NCBI GenBank assembly: GCA_015039365.1
Contig: WION01000008.1
Location: 124,001-188,000 of the forward strand
From: Amanita rubescens
Taxonomy: Eukaryota > Basidiomycota > Agaricomycetes > Agaricales > Amanitaceae
Length of the DNA stretch: 64,000 bases
Direction of reading: 5' to 3'
Part shown: positions 11,731 through 21,949 of the stretch, in pieces
How the letters are laid out: the number at the start of each line of letters is the position of its first letter
How positions within the stretch are numbered: position 1 is the first letter of the stretch
The notes under the pieces: model-generated
Told to the model about the DNA's origin: nothing
Databases searched by the model: none
What the model saw: the letters and a program-made list of their open reading frames with translations, nothing else
Translations under genes and position numbers: made by a program

Positions 11731-12992
11731 GCAAAAACCTGGAAGAGTATCTTATGAACTCATGGACAAACTTTCCAAAGAGACTTTGGGTAACTGACAG
11801 TTACTGACCCCAACTTGTTGACTATTAACTGGGGTGTCAGATAACTAGGGGTAGCTAATGATCTTAATGCAATAAGTTTGTAAGTTTTTTTGCAGGGTTG
11901 CTGATGTGACCATCTGGCAGGCTGTCACACTAATTGTTTGACTGTCTGACTGTCTGATAGCCACTGCTACAAAAATTGGCTGATGGTCTGACCATCAGAT
12001 GAAATTAGATGTGATCAGACTTTTGCTCTTGAATTCTACATCATTATGCATACCTATTGGTTGGACAAGTCTGTTTACTCCTCTTATGTATATTGATTGA
12101 CTCATACCTAAGATTCAACTTACACATACCTAATTAGTGGGACTTGAAGTTTGCTCTCAACTTATATTGGCAGTTGACTCATCCAGAAATTTCCCACTCC
12201 TTTCCATGATTAACCAACATTGCTCAGACTCTGCTCAACAACTTAATAGCTGTCTCAAACCTAAGATTCTATCCCATTGTATTAGTGCTAATTTACTACA
12301 TCATACATACATATTGTATATCATTGTTCTCTTGTTTGATAAGTTAGGATCACTGAGTTAAGTTTACAAAGTTTAATAGGCAATGCCAACCAAGGCTCAA
12401 GTCAGGCCCTGTCACCAATATCCTCTAACAACTACTACTCACCATCTGAACCAAGAACAAGTCTGAGTCATTTCTGCTTCCCATCCTCCCCTTGACATTG
12501 ATATATACATACATAATCACAATCCCCTTACTACTACAACTTCCAACCCTCTTACATTTATAAGTTGTTACAGCTGATCATTATCAAACCTTGCACTGCA
12601 ACTGCCAACAGCCCACTGTGTGGCCCCTACATCCACCACTGACCCCAGCAACTACTCACTGTTGCACAAATTACTGCTGACTTTTGTTACTGATTGTAAT
12701 CAGCAGCAGCTCCAACATCCTAAAACAAACCATTGAACTACACTGACCATCACCAGATATGGGACATAGGCCCTTAGTCAATGAGACCAAAGACATGGCA
12801 CCTTTTGGCAATGAACTTCAGTTTGGCTTAGTTTGGCATCATAATTCTTACATGTCCTTAATCACAAGATTTTTCTGCATTTTTCAAGATTTTTTATAAA
12901 CTTTTCAATTTTTGTCAAACTCATGTTTCAAAAGTATTTTGCAAATATCTCAAGTTTGGCATTGTTTGGCTTTACAATTCCTATATGGCAAT

Positions 12993-13165
12993 GATCATGT
13001 GATTTTTCTGCATTTTTTAAAGATTTTTTCAGATTTTATTATCAGTGTAAATATTGCCAAACAACACCAAACAAGTATGGCCAGGATCATGTGATTTTTC
13101 TGCATTTTTTAAAGATTTTTTCGGATTTTATTATCAGTGTAAACAATGCCAAGCAATGCCAAACA
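12993..13165. repeat. Direct duplication, period 92 bp
   Basis: The block starting GATCATGTGATTTTTCTGC occurs at 12993 and again at 13085. It is followed both times by a T-rich stretch and by a TTATTATCAGTGTAAA block, with very few differences. A more diverged third copy seems to precede it from about 12860. Confidence 0.75.
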
Positions 13166-13320
13166 GACAAACATAATGTAGAAAGACTAGTAAAATATGT
13201 TAACATTTTTTGTAACACATGTGGAATGTATGTGGAATGTATGTGGAATCCTCAGATTCTGTGGAATGAGTGTGGATTCCATGTGGAATGGGGGGGGAGT
13301 GGAAAGTACTGTGAAGAAGC

Positions 13321-14311
13321 CATGATCGGCCTTAAATGCCATTTCATTAAGGATGCATCCTCCAGGGATGCAGCCTTAAAGTTTGACTCTCTACAGCAGA
13401 AGAGTCGCACAGTCGCTGAGCTACGACGAGACCTAGAGTACCTGGGCATTCAAATGGTAGAGGCTCCAACTGATTACGCTATGAAGAGGCGCTTCATGGA
13501 TGCCTTGAAGCCAGAGATCTCTAACGAGGTTATCACATGCGGTAATAACCCCGAGAACAGCAAGTTGGATATGCTAGTGGCTTCAGCCATGTACATGGAA
13601 GACGCGGTACTGTACAAAGCCAGAGACGAATGCTTCAGAGCGAAAATGTCATCCACGGCGGCCAAATTGTCTAGTAGTAAGCCCACGGGGCTTAAGTCAA
13701 CGACTATCTCGTCTAGAGGTCCTATTGGAACCTCTACGAAGGGCATCTCTAAGGGCATGCCTCGTACTGGATCCAAACAGCCTGAGTGCTTTAATTGTAA
13801 GCAGAGAGGACATTATAGCCCTGACTGCCCAATGAAAGGCAGCAGATCGGGACGAGCTGCCAATGCGGAGGCCAGCGAGGGTGAAGGAGATGGGCACGGG
13901 GACACCGATGTGTCAGAGAGCCATGTAGATGACGATGTCTCAGAGCATGAACAAGACGCCGAGCAAATGAACCCCATCAGTAATGACGTGGGTTTAGAAA
14001 ACAAGAGCAATGGCCTCGCCCTCTCCGACTGGTGTGCCTCAGTCAGGCCACTATCTGCCTATGCAAACATGGGCAGATATCTAGAGAGCTTGGAATATGG
14101 GCCTTCAGCCAACGCGTCCAGTCTAGTAGACTGGTCGGAGACTACATATGGGTACGATGTCGCAGCCGACGAGTACAGCGCTGCAATGTATGCCATGCCA
14201 GATGAAGAGGAAGGAGCACAGGCTTTCACTGTCTCTCAACCCTTGTCCCAAGAGGCTGTCACGTATTGTCATCGCACAACTAAGACCCGGACTTTAAGCG
14301 GTTCGGCATAA
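13321..14311 (+). pseudogene. Gypsy B gag with CCHC zinc knuckle
   Basis: The homologous part starts at MIGLKCHFIKDASSRD (13321); the open frame further left belongs to the TIR element. It holds the capsid end, the zinc knuckle CFNCKQRGHYSPDC and an acidic tail with DWCASVRP and DWSETTYGYDV. Compared with copy A, about 34 nt net are missing near 14287 between two CTAAG words. This shifts the frame and causes the stop at 14309. In the other frame DFKRFGIIEGYMRID continues directly into the protease. Confidence 0.8.
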
Positions 14312-14322
14312 TAGAAGGATAC

Positions 14323-14811
14323 ATGCGCATAGATGACAACAAGGCACATGTCCTTCTAGATGGCGGAAGCATGCTGGATCTCATCTCAGCTAACTTCGCC
14401 AGAGTACATAAGCTCCAAGTATTCGAGCTTAAGAATCCTGTTCACCTGCAGATGGCAACATTTGGCTCCCAATCTTCCATCACACACGGGGCTAGAGCTG
14501 TATTGCGGATAGGAGATCATAAGGAGACTTGTTATTTTGACGTAGTCAACCTGGACTGGTACCAAGTGATACTTGGAACACCATTTTTAAGGGAACATGG
14601 AGTTCTGCTAAATTATGCAGGATCCGGATCCTTTAAGCTGGGAAACAGATGGTTCCCGGTGAAGGAGGGTGACTTCAGCAGCCCTCTCTCTGGTCCTAAA
14701 AACGGGGGAAGTGCTGGCGCGTCGGTCAACACATCCTCCGACACAAATGTTAAGAAAGAGACACACAAGGTTTCTTTCTTAAAGCCACTTGACAAGCGGC
14801 AAAAGCATTGA
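14323..14811 (+). CDS. Gypsy B aspartic protease region
   Basis: This is the retropepsin-like domain of the polyprotein. AHVLLDGGSMLDLIS carries the catalytic Asp in a D-G-G-S context, not the common D-S/T-G. YQVILGTPFLREH is the conserved second block. It is part of a larger gag-pol frame broken just upstream, so the Met at 14323 is not a biological start. The frame ends with TGA at 14809-14811, 30 nt before the next Met of the RT frame. Copy A has the same arrangement at its end. Confidence 0.75.
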   Translation: MRIDDNKAHVLLDGGSMLDLISANFARVHKLQVFELKNPVHLQMATFGSQSSITHGARAVLRIGDHKETCYFDVVNLDWYQVILGTPFLREHGVLLNYAGSGSFKLGNRWFPVKEGDFSSPLSGPKNGGSAGASVNTSSDTNVKKETHKVSFLKPLDKRQKH

Positions 14812-14841
14812 CTCGGGGACCCCGAGTCATCATGTGCCGTT

Positions 14842-16300
14842 TTGCTCAATGCTGGTGCCGAGCGAAATGGCACTACCTCCATCTCCACGGAGGAAAGAAG
14901 CAAAATTCGCCAGCAAATAATGGAGGAGATCAAAGATCTTTTTCCACCAGAGGAGCTGACCTTGCCTCCTCTACGTGTGGTTAATCACAAGGTACCACTA
15001 GTTAATCCAAATCTCAGGATTAGACATCGTCCGGCTAAATGTCCAGAGCCACTCAGGGAAGAGCTCAGGACTACGATTGACAAATATATAAAGGCAGGCT
15101 GGTGGGAACGCACCACAGAGCCCTCCAGTGCCCCGTTGCTTGTTGTCTTCAAAAAAGACGGCATTATACGTACTGTTGTCGATGCCAGACAACGTAATGA
15201 AAATACTTTGCCAGATTTCACACCAATGCCTGATCAAGAAACGATCAGGAATGATGTAGCTAGAGCGCGTTTTCGCTCTAAGATTGATCTATCGGACGCA
15301 TATGAACAAATACGCGTCAAGCCCGAACATCGGCTACAAACTGTGTTTGAAACAATTTACGGAAACATGATAAGTAATGTCATGCAGATGGGTGACAAAA
15401 ACAGCCCAGCAACATTCCAGAGACTGATGAACACCACCTTTGCCGATATAATGGGCAAATTTGTTCACTGCTATCAAGACGACATATTTGTCTTCTCTGA
15501 TACCGTAGAAGAGCATAGAAAGCACCTGAAGATGGTGTTTGATCGCCTCAGGAAATTACGGCTTTATATAAGCCGTAATCCAAAGAAAATAGACATCCTG
15601 TCAAGCTGGCTAGAGAGTCTGGGGTACTTTGTCGATGACAAAGGTGTTCATATAGATCCATCTAAAGCGGATCTAATAAAGAATTGGAGAACACCGAGAA
15701 ACTATCACGATGTACAGAAGTTCAACGGTGTAATCCAATACTTAGCCCAGTTCCTGCCAAACGTCACAGTCTATTCTGCACCTCTTACAAGTATGTGCAG
15801 TAATAGTCGGGAGTTTGTATGGACGGACTATCATGAGACATGTTTCCTAGGTCTCAAACAGCTGGTAGCGAAAAGGCTGGCATGTAAGCCTATAGATGGG
15901 AGATTGGACATCCCTATCTGGGTCATCACAGACACATCCACTGTGGGTGTCGGTGCCTGGTATGGTCAGGGCAAAAGCTGGGATACGTGCAACCCGGCTG
16001 GTTTCATATCCCACAAATTTACACCAGCGCAATTCAATTATTGCACTTGGGAGTGAGAGCTCCTAGTGATTCTTGAGGCTCTTCTTCACTGGGAGGATAA
16101 ACTGCTAGGACTGCAGTTTACAGTCATTACTGATCATCAGGTGCTCACCTTCTTCAAAGAAGCGCCCATAGGATCACAAAGATGAACGAGATGGTGGGAA
16201 TACCTCTCCCATTTCAGCTTTGACATTCTGTACCTCAAGGGAGACAATATGTCATGGCCGATGCACTGTCGCGCTACTATTGTAGTGACAAGTCTGATGA
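14842..16300 (+). pseudogene. Gypsy B reverse transcriptase and RNase H
   Basis: RT spans 14842 to about 15840: APLLVVFKKDGIIRTVVDAR, KIDLSDAYEQIRV, MQMGDKNSPATFQRLMN and the catalytic CYQDDIFVFSD. RNase H follows with VITDTSTVGVGAW and FTPAQFNYCTWE. At 16054 a TGA stands where the family reads W-E-R/K-E-A/L. The frame then continues with ELLVILEALLHWEDKLLGL and VITDHQVLTFF to about 16250. A second stop lies near 16182, and a small frameshift at about 16246 follows; the restored frame shows MADALSRYY. The RT core is intact while RNase H is broken. Confidence 0.85.
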
Positions 16301-18016
16301 ATGCACGGGGTCGAAACATACGTCAATGCCGATTCCAGATTAGATCCCGAGGGTGATGATCTAAGTGAAGTGCGATTCAAGGAAATCGAAGGGCTCAGAG
16401 TGAATCTTGCCTACGTCAACAGTCTCGACAACACTGCAAGGGACAAAGTCGACCCCAAGAGAGTTGAGGCTGCAAACCTCGACTCCAGGACCGGAACAGC
16501 GCAAGCCTCTGGTCTAGAGTCAAGTAGTCCAGAGATGCAGAACGCTCTACAAGGCATTCCCAGTTTTTATCCTGATGACGCATTTTTCTTGCTCATATAC
16601 TGCCACCCCGAACAGTATAATAAATTTGAGCTCCATAAAAACTATCTATGGACGAAGAACCGCTCAGACAAACAAGTCATCTGCGTTCCCCATGGACTAT
16701 TCAAGGGAAAGAGCATACGTGGCTGCATAATCAATGCATGCCACATCACCGTAGGCCATCTCGGAACCAGCAAGACACTTGAATACATCAGGCGCTGGTT
16801 CTGGTGGCCTAAGATTGGTATTGATGTAGAGGACTTCTGCAAATCCCGCGGCCAATGCCAGGTCGTCAAGTCCTCTAAACAGAAGCCGCCAGGTTGGGTA
16901 CACACAATGCCTATTCCCAGTCGACCTTGGGAAAGCGTAGGAATGGACTTTTCAGGCCCATATCCTAAAGTTAAGGGATATGACTACATTCTTTTAGTTG
17001 TATGCCACATGACAGGCATGGTGCATATTCTTCCTATGCGAACTGATGTTACAGCCAAGCAAGTTGCCGAGCTATATGTTAAAGAAATCATTAGACTCCA
17101 CAGCATACCTGAGTCTATAGTGTCAGACCACGATGCAAAGTTCACGTCACAGTTCTGGACCGAACTTAGTCGCCTCCTTGGACAACAGCTACTAATGTCC
17201 TCATCTTATCATCCTCAAACTGATGGCTCTTCGGAACGTGCGATTCAAACCATGTCTCAAGTATTGCGTGCTCTGATATTGGACTACAGTGCTAACTGGG
17301 TGGATCAAGTGCCGCTCATTGAGTTCGCTATGAACTCTGCAGTCCACGGATCGACTGGACACGCTCCATTTGAGCTAAACTATGGCTGGATGCTGCAAAT
17401 GATTAGAGGAATGGATTTTGGCTCCTCTAGAGATGGAGTTAAATGCTTCGTCGAGAACATCAACATTGTCCTCAATAAAATGTTTGATAAACTATTGACT
17501 CAACGCACTAGACACGCAATTGAGTCTAATAAGCATAGACGAGAGGGACAGGCCTTCAAGGAAGGTGACTGGGTCCTCCTCTCGTCTAAAAACATTAACC
17601 TACGTAAGGGACAGTCGCGTAAACTGTTCCCTAAAAGTTTAGGCCCGTATAAGGTTATACAGGCCCACCTGGAAACTTCAACATACAAAATCAAGCTGCC
17701 GCCTGACTTGAAGGTGAGGCGAATTCATGACGTATTTCATGAAGGCATCCTACACCCTTACGTAGAGAATGATACAGACAAGTTCCCTAAACGCGAAATG
17801 CACGTCCACCTAGACATTGGCAATGATCCAGACAAGGAATACGTTGTAGACGTAATAGAAGACCACCGCTGGTCCCCTAACTTAATGTTTCTGGTCCGCT
17901 GGGAACTGGGTGATTCGACTTGGGAACCGCTGGAGGTGGTCGCAGAACTGGAAGCACTAGACCATTATCTTGAGTTAGAGGGAGTTGAAGGACCCCTCAA
18001 GCTGTGTTGTAATTGA
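16301..18016 (+). CDS. Gypsy B integrase with C-terminal chromodomain
   Basis: The 571-codon frame starts at an internal Met after the RNase H lesion. The zinc-binding part shows ACHITVGHLG and FCKSRGQCQ; the Cys pair is spaced by four residues here, where two is usual, which may harm zinc binding. The catalytic core has Asp in GMDFSGPYPK, Asp in SIVSDHDAKF and Glu in TDGSSERAIQT, the D,D35E triad. The C-terminus ends with a chromodomain, YVVDVIEDHRWSPN followed by FLVRWELGDSTWEP. This places the element among chromoviruses, which target modified histones. Confidence 0.92.
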   Translation: MHGVETYVNADSRLDPEGDDLSEVRFKEIEGLRVNLAYVNSLDNTARDKVDPKRVEAANLDSRTGTAQASGLESSSPEMQNALQGIPSFYPDDAFFLLIYCHPEQYNKFELHKNYLWTKNRSDKQVICVPHGLFKGKSIRGCIINACHITVGHLGTSKTLEYIRRWFWWPKIGIDVEDFCKSRGQCQVVKSSKQKPPGWVHTMPIPSRPWESVGMDFSGPYPKVKGYDYILLVVCHMTGMVHILPMRTDVTAKQVAELYVKEIIRLHSIPESIVSDHDAKFTSQFWTELSRLLGQQLLMSSSYHPQTDGSSERAIQTMSQVLRALILDYSANWVDQVPLIEFAMNSAVHGSTGHAPFELNYGWMLQMIRGMDFGSSRDGVKCFVENINIVLNKMFDKLLTQRTRHAIESNKHRREGQAFKEGDWVLLSSKNINLRKGQSRKLFPKSLGPYKVIQAHLETSTYKIKLPPDLKVRRIHDVFHEGILHPYVENDTDKFPKREMHVHLDIGNDPDKEYVVDVIEDHRWSPNLMFLVRWELGDSTWEPLEVVAELEALDHYLELEGVEGPLKLCCN

Positions 18017-18025
18017 TGCGGAAAA

Positions 18026-18045
18026 TGACAATGTATATATTGTCA
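18026..18045. promoter_or_regulatory. TATA-centred palindrome after pol
   Basis: TGACAAT, six bases GTATAT, then ATTGTCA: a 7-bp inverted repeat around a TATA-like core, nine bases after the integrase stop. It lies about 150 nt upstream of the best Met of the next ORF. It could be a promoter for that ORF or a transcript-end signal. I have no direct evidence of function. Confidence 0.4.
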
Positions 18046-18134
18046 TCTTATCTGCAATATCCCCGCCGGGACAACACGGATAACAGAGTGTACTGCCACC
18101 TGATCGAAATCGTGAAGTCGGAACTTCAAATCCT

Positions 18135-19130
18135 TTGGCTCAACTTCTAAATTTGGCGTGTGTGTTCTCACATCAAATTAGTTCGTCAACAACCACCATG
18201 TCCAAACTACCACACGCAACCTGCGACAACCAGCCTAGAGATGGAGGATCGGGCGTTTCTCGCAGACGCTCACCCTCTATCTCTAATTTAGAGCCTCACA
18301 GCTCTAACGCATCTTCGGATGTAAACCGGGTGGCCTCACTGAACGTGGCCTCCCTATTTTCTCAAATAACGCCAGACTGGGAGATCGAGGAGAAAACTCA
18401 CCTTCCGCTGCATCACACCAACTGCAACCACTGTTTCCAGTTCGCTGGTCATGTCGCAGACTATACACGAGGTGGCGCCATCTCAATGTTCGTCAACTTA
18501 CAAAGAGAGCACTGGCATAAAACCCTTGAGTTAGACTCACGTAACAAGGAAGATGACGCGTATTCAGCTGGGCTGGATAAGAATCAACAGAGGGTTAATT
18601 GGCTGGAAGATGAGTTAGACAAGTGCCATAATCGTCTAAAGGCGCTCGAGCGTGAAAATGACCAGCTACGCCGCAAGCTCGACGAGTTTAAGGATAGCAA
18701 CGCTCGCGTTAGTGGGGGAGAGGCCTCCAGAGGCAAAGATTCATATTGTTCCCGTCTTGCTCAACGCAGACAATCCCCTCCTCCTCCTCTTCCTCGTCAA
18801 TCTTCTGCCCCAACTGGCAATGGAAGGGGCAAACAAAAGGCTACACCAGCTTCCCCGAGTCCACCTCCTTGCAAGAGGAGCAAACCCATGTACGATATGG
18901 ACTCGGACAACTCATCAGTCATATGGGAGGAACTTAGAGGCAACACGCCTCTAAACTCGGAGGAAGAGGCGGTTATGGCAGCCACTGTTAAGGAGTCTAT
19001 TAGGCAACAGATTAGAGACTCCCACCGTATAGAAGGGGAAGCTGCCGCTACCTCTTCTATAAGCCACCACTCTGCTCCTGTTGCGGAACCGAACCCTCAT
19101 CACAGCAGGACGCGAACCGGTGGTCTATGA
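18135..19130 (+). CDS. Unrecognised coiled-coil ORF downstream of Gypsy integrase
   Basis: This 331-codon frame has no known retroelement domain. The better start is probably the ATG at 18198, preceded by CAACAACCACC, a good eukaryotic context. Residues about 130-190 predict a coiled coil (LEDELDKCHNRLKALEREN). A HTNCNHCFQFAGH segment has a Cys/His pair. The second half is Pro/Ser/Arg-rich and then acidic. It has the same codon use as the Gypsy frames. Extra ORFs between integrase and 3' LTR are known in some chromoviruses and errantiviruses, but I cannot match this one. It ends with TGA at 19128, and the next ORF follows in the same frame, so this may be half of one longer protein. Confidence 0.65.
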   Translation: MAQLLNLACVFSHQISSSTTTMSKLPHATCDNQPRDGGSGVSRRRSPSISNLEPHSSNASSDVNRVASLNVASLFSQITPDWEIEEKTHLPLHHTNCNHCFQFAGHVADYTRGGAISMFVNLQREHWHKTLELDSRNKEDDAYSAGLDKNQQRVNWLEDELDKCHNRLKALERENDQLRRKLDEFKDSNARVSGGEASRGKDSYCSRLAQRRQSPPPPLPRQSSAPTGNGRGKQKATPASPSPPPCKRSKPMYDMDSDNSSVIWEELRGNTPLNSEEEAVMAATVKESIRQQIRDSHRIEGEAAATSSISHHSAPVAEPNPHHSRTRTGGL

Positions 19131-19133
19131 CCC

Positions 19134-20357
19134 ATGATTCACGGTCAGACACCTCCAGGAAACTGGGGAAGATGGATCGAGGATCCCACACCATTCAGGC
19201 TGCACCATACCCACAAAGGTGCATTTCTTGACAGCAGATGTGGTCACACATGTCTTAACAAAGAGACACACTGGGCCATTGACGCCAAGATCTTGTGGGT
19301 AAAAAAGAACGGCTCAGAAAGTTGGTTCTGGCTTCGCGGGATGAACACCCAGGTGGCTAAGGAAGCCTCTTGGACTCCATTCGATCAACGCTCACTCGTG
19401 CAGAGATGGGCCGTCCGAGAAGCCACCCGAGATGGTTTCCTTCCCCTGGACGATGCCACGGCCGAACCCGATGTAGAACAACTAGCATCGAAAGGCTCGC
19501 TTCCTGGATACATACACCACAACCTTGAAGGATGTTACAACATCCACGATATCACGGTGTGGTTATTCATTACCATGACGCAGCCAGACCCTGTTGAGGG
19601 AACAGTCGCATGGTACTGGGAGCTGGCATGTTCCCTACTTTCAATGCGAGGAAGATTTGGAGAAATCATCTCCCCGAGGTATCGGCTCGATGACTACCCG
19701 CCAAATTACTTGCCCAGACGTTTTGTCCGTGAAGGCGAATATAGGACGCAAGACGTGGCTTATCATCTTCATGCCTGTGGGCTTACAAGTAGAGATGCCA
19801 ACACGTTATTCCATGACTTCACCAATAACTACCGTGACCGTCAGCCCACTGTGGCAGAACCCAATTGGGCCACAGTACCAGCACCCCGGCCACGCGTATC
19901 GAGACCCTCGCTGTCGCAACGTAGGAAAAAGAAAGGAGGCAAAACAGCCTCTAATTATAAGACCCTCGCTGAGAGACTGGGAGGATCTGCCCCTCACACG
20001 GGTGGCACATCGAATGTGCTAATATATGATGAAGCCCCACCTGCCGAAGACCCACTCGTGGATACCGAGATGTCTAACACTCAGAACGAGCAAGAGCAAG
20101 GTGAAATGGAATCGACCGTCCACCATCGTCACCTATGGGTCCTGGTTAAGTCGAAGCGGCCTTCATCATCCGGAAGAGCAATGCTCTCTTCTATACTGAG
20201 ATCGTTCCCTTGGTTCGATCTAGTGGGGGAGGGTGTAACGGGTGCCCTTTCCTCATGTCTGGTTTTATTCTTATCTGTAGATACCATACGTACTTGTATA
20301 TACAATCCCATCTCAGCCATTACCATTACCGTTACTGTCACCGTGACGCACACATAA
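19134..20357 (+). CDS. Second unrecognised ORF before the Gypsy 3' LTR
   Basis: This is a 407-codon frame in the same phase as the preceding ORF, separated only by TGA-CCC. It starts MIHGQTPPGNWGRWIEDP, is rich in Trp and aromatic residues (residues 1-230) and has a basic RRKKKGG patch near residue 265. It runs across the polypurine tract into the LTR and ends at 20355-20357. The last 40 residues are therefore LTR-encoded and probably not original. Options are a genuine second ORF, or the C-terminal half of one roughly 740-residue protein with a nonsense mutation or stop readthrough at 19128. No known domain was recognised. Confidence 0.6.
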   Translation: MIHGQTPPGNWGRWIEDPTPFRLHHTHKGAFLDSRCGHTCLNKETHWAIDAKILWVKKNGSESWFWLRGMNTQVAKEASWTPFDQRSLVQRWAVREATRDGFLPLDDATAEPDVEQLASKGSLPGYIHHNLEGCYNIHDITVWLFITMTQPDPVEGTVAWYWELACSLLSMRGRFGEIISPRYRLDDYPPNYLPRRFVREGEYRTQDVAYHLHACGLTSRDANTLFHDFTNNYRDRQPTVAEPNWATVPAPRPRVSRPSLSQRRKKKGGKTASNYKTLAERLGGSAPHTGGTSNVLIYDEAPPAEDPLVDTEMSNTQNEQEQGEMESTVHHRHLWVLVKSKRPSSSGRAMLSSILRSFPWFDLVGEGVTGALSSCLVLFLSVDTIRTCIYNPISAITITVTVTVTHT

Positions 20358-20393
20358 TGCGCGTCAACATATTAGATAAGCACTTTTACTCTC
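20234..20393 (+). repeat. 5' portion of Gypsy B 3' LTR
   Basis: A purine run GTGGGGGAGGG ends at 20233 and is followed by TGTAACGGGTGCCC, the expected polypurine-tract/LTR junction. The segment has a TGTATATACAA TATA-like element at about 20294. It stops at ACTCTC (20393), where the inverted repeat of the 23.5-kb element starts. Confidence 0.75.
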
Positions 20394-20487
20394 TACATCA
20401 GCTAACATGTCAAAAGTCTGATGCCATCTGATGCTTCATCAGATGGAATCATTGTACCAGTTCACAAGCCTAATAGACCAGCAGCAG
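20394..20487 (+). repeat. Left 94-bp terminal inverted repeat
   Basis: Starts TACATCAGCTAACATG and ends about AATAGACCAGCAGCAG. It aligns without gaps to the reverse complement of 43808-43901 with 84 of 94 positions equal by manual count. Confidence 0.8.
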
Positions 20488-20829
20488 AATTCATGTTAAA
20501 AGGGTAGCCTATAATCATTAACCCAGACAAACATAGGCTCAGTTGACACATGATAGTTGAATAGGTTGCAAATGGGAATGAGAGAAATTTTAACCAATAG
20601 TAATATAGATAGCCCATCACATCCAGTCAACAAGTGTTGCTGGAAATATAGATGATCAGGTTGATATATGTTGTACCCAATAGCATTGCAGACTTATTAA
20701 TATAATCATATGGTTAGGAAACCAGAGACAAAGTCCATAGTATAAAGTTAGACAACCAAACTATTTGGACAACTTGATACTAGATAGTCAGGTAAAAGAA
20801 GCACCTGACAGTCAAGCCACTTGGAGAAC
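20488..20829. other. No gene; unique-looking AT-rich sequence
   Basis: This lies between the left terminal repeat and the CAGACAGTC array. No open frame, inverted repeat or tandem unit stood out. Confidence 0.4.
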
Positions 20830-21760
20830 AGACAATCAGACTGTCAGATGTGAATGAGCAAATACCAGTGAGACGACTATGCTATTGGATATACAGACAG
20901 TCAATTATCAATACAGTCAGATCATTAGAGAGTCAGACCATCAGACAGGTAGCAAAACAGGACATCAACTAGTCAGTCAGATCAGACATTTAGACTATCA
21001 GATACTAGTAGCTGGACAATGTATCAGATATAGACTAGTCAGACAGCCAGACAGCCAGATAGATAACTGGACAGAGCATCAGACAGTCAGACAGCCAGAT
21101 AGTCAGACAGATAACTAGACAGAGCATCAGACTGTCAGACAGCTAGACAGTCAGACAGGGTAGCTGGACAGATTATCAGACAGTCAGCAAGCCAGAGCAT
21201 CAGACAGGTAACTAGACAGAGCATCAGATGGTCAGACAGCTAAACAGTCAGCAAGTCAGACAAGGTAGTTAGACAGAATATCAGTCAGTAAGACAGCTAG
21301 ACAGATAGCTAGACAATGCCTCAGACAATCAGGTGGCCAGAGAGTCAGACACATAGGTAGAGAGAGCATCAGACAACTAGAAGTCACAAAAGGTAGCTAG
21401 ACAGAGTATCAAGCATCAGACTGTCAGACTGTCAGACAGTTATACAGCCAACTAGACAGATTATCAGACAAGGTAACTAGGCAGATTGTCAGACTGTCAG
21501 ACAGTTAAATGGCCAACTAGACATATTGGCAGACAGTCAGAAGGTATCAGACAGCTAGATAGTCAGGCAAGGTAGCTAGGCAGACTGTCAGATTGTCAGA
21601 CAGTCACAAGGCATCAGACAACTAGATAGTCAGACAAGGTAGCTAGTCAGACAAGGTAGCTAGACAGTGTATCAGTCAGTCAGATGGTCAGATAGATAGA
21701 CAACCAACTAGACAGAGTATCAGATAGGCAGAGAGTCAAACAAGGTACTTAGACAGATAA
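20830..21760. repeat. Left subterminal CAGACAGTC array
   Basis: About 900 bp built from variants of TCAGACAGTCAGACAG, with longer mixed units containing ACTAGACAGAGCATCAGAC. The units are irregular, unlike a CRISPR array. The same word in reverse complement forms the right subterminal array. Confidence 0.85.
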
Positions 21761-21949
21761 TCAAACTCTTAGACCACCAGGCATGAAGCCAGCCAGCTTA
21801 CCTGACATTAGGACTATCAATCCTTCAGACATTAAAATAGTTAAATCATGCATAGTCATTAGTTTATCACAAAAACTACAGATACAAGGTGTAGAAGACA
21901 ATAACAATGAATGTGAACAATGGCAACAATGAGAACAAAGATGGGCGAG

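Larger units (their letters stand above)
10707..13310. mobile_element. AT-rich, gene-less TIR element of 2.6 kb
   Basis: Both ends carry near-identical inverted repeats. The left end starts AGCACTTTACACTCGCCC and the right end, read inward on the other strand, starts AGTACTTTCCACTCCCCC. Both then give CCCCATTCCACATGGAATCC. GTG stands directly outside on both sides (10704-10706, 13311-13313), which could be a 3-bp target duplication. Many copies of the word CATTCCACA and its complement fill the terminal 250 bp on the left and about 90 bp on the right. The interior is AT-rich, with minisatellites and no open frame above 110 codons. It resembles a non-autonomous DNA transposon. It sits exactly between Gypsy A (ending in RT) and Gypsy B (starting in gag). 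Confidence 0.75.
13311..20393 (+). mobile_element. Ty3/Gypsy chromovirus copy B, 5'-truncated; 3' LTR interrupted
   Basis: The order is gag, protease, RT, RNase H, integrase with chromodomain, two more ORFs, polypurine tract, and a 3' LTR that starts at 20234. The 5' part (5' LTR, primer site and N-terminal gag) is missing, because the copy begins in gag at the edge of the 2.6-kb TIR element. Lesions are one frameshift between gag and protease, a stop and frameshift in RNase H, and a stop between the two 3' ORFs. The LTR breaks at 20393 and seems to resume at 43905, giving an LTR of about 231 bp that begins TGTAACG and ends CGTGACA. Confidence 0.85.

Noticed and set aside
13091..13320. N-terminal extension of the Gypsy B gag frame
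   Set aside because: These codons come from the AT-rich TIR element and its terminal repeat, not from gag.
16642..16905. Minus-strand frames opposite Gypsy integrase
   Set aside because: Shadows of the integrase zinc-binding and core regions.
19134..20357. Envelope-like gene before the Gypsy 3' LTR
   Set aside because: The position would suit an env gene, but no signal peptide, ectodomain or convincing membrane anchor is present before the LTR; the hydrophobic end is LTR-encoded.
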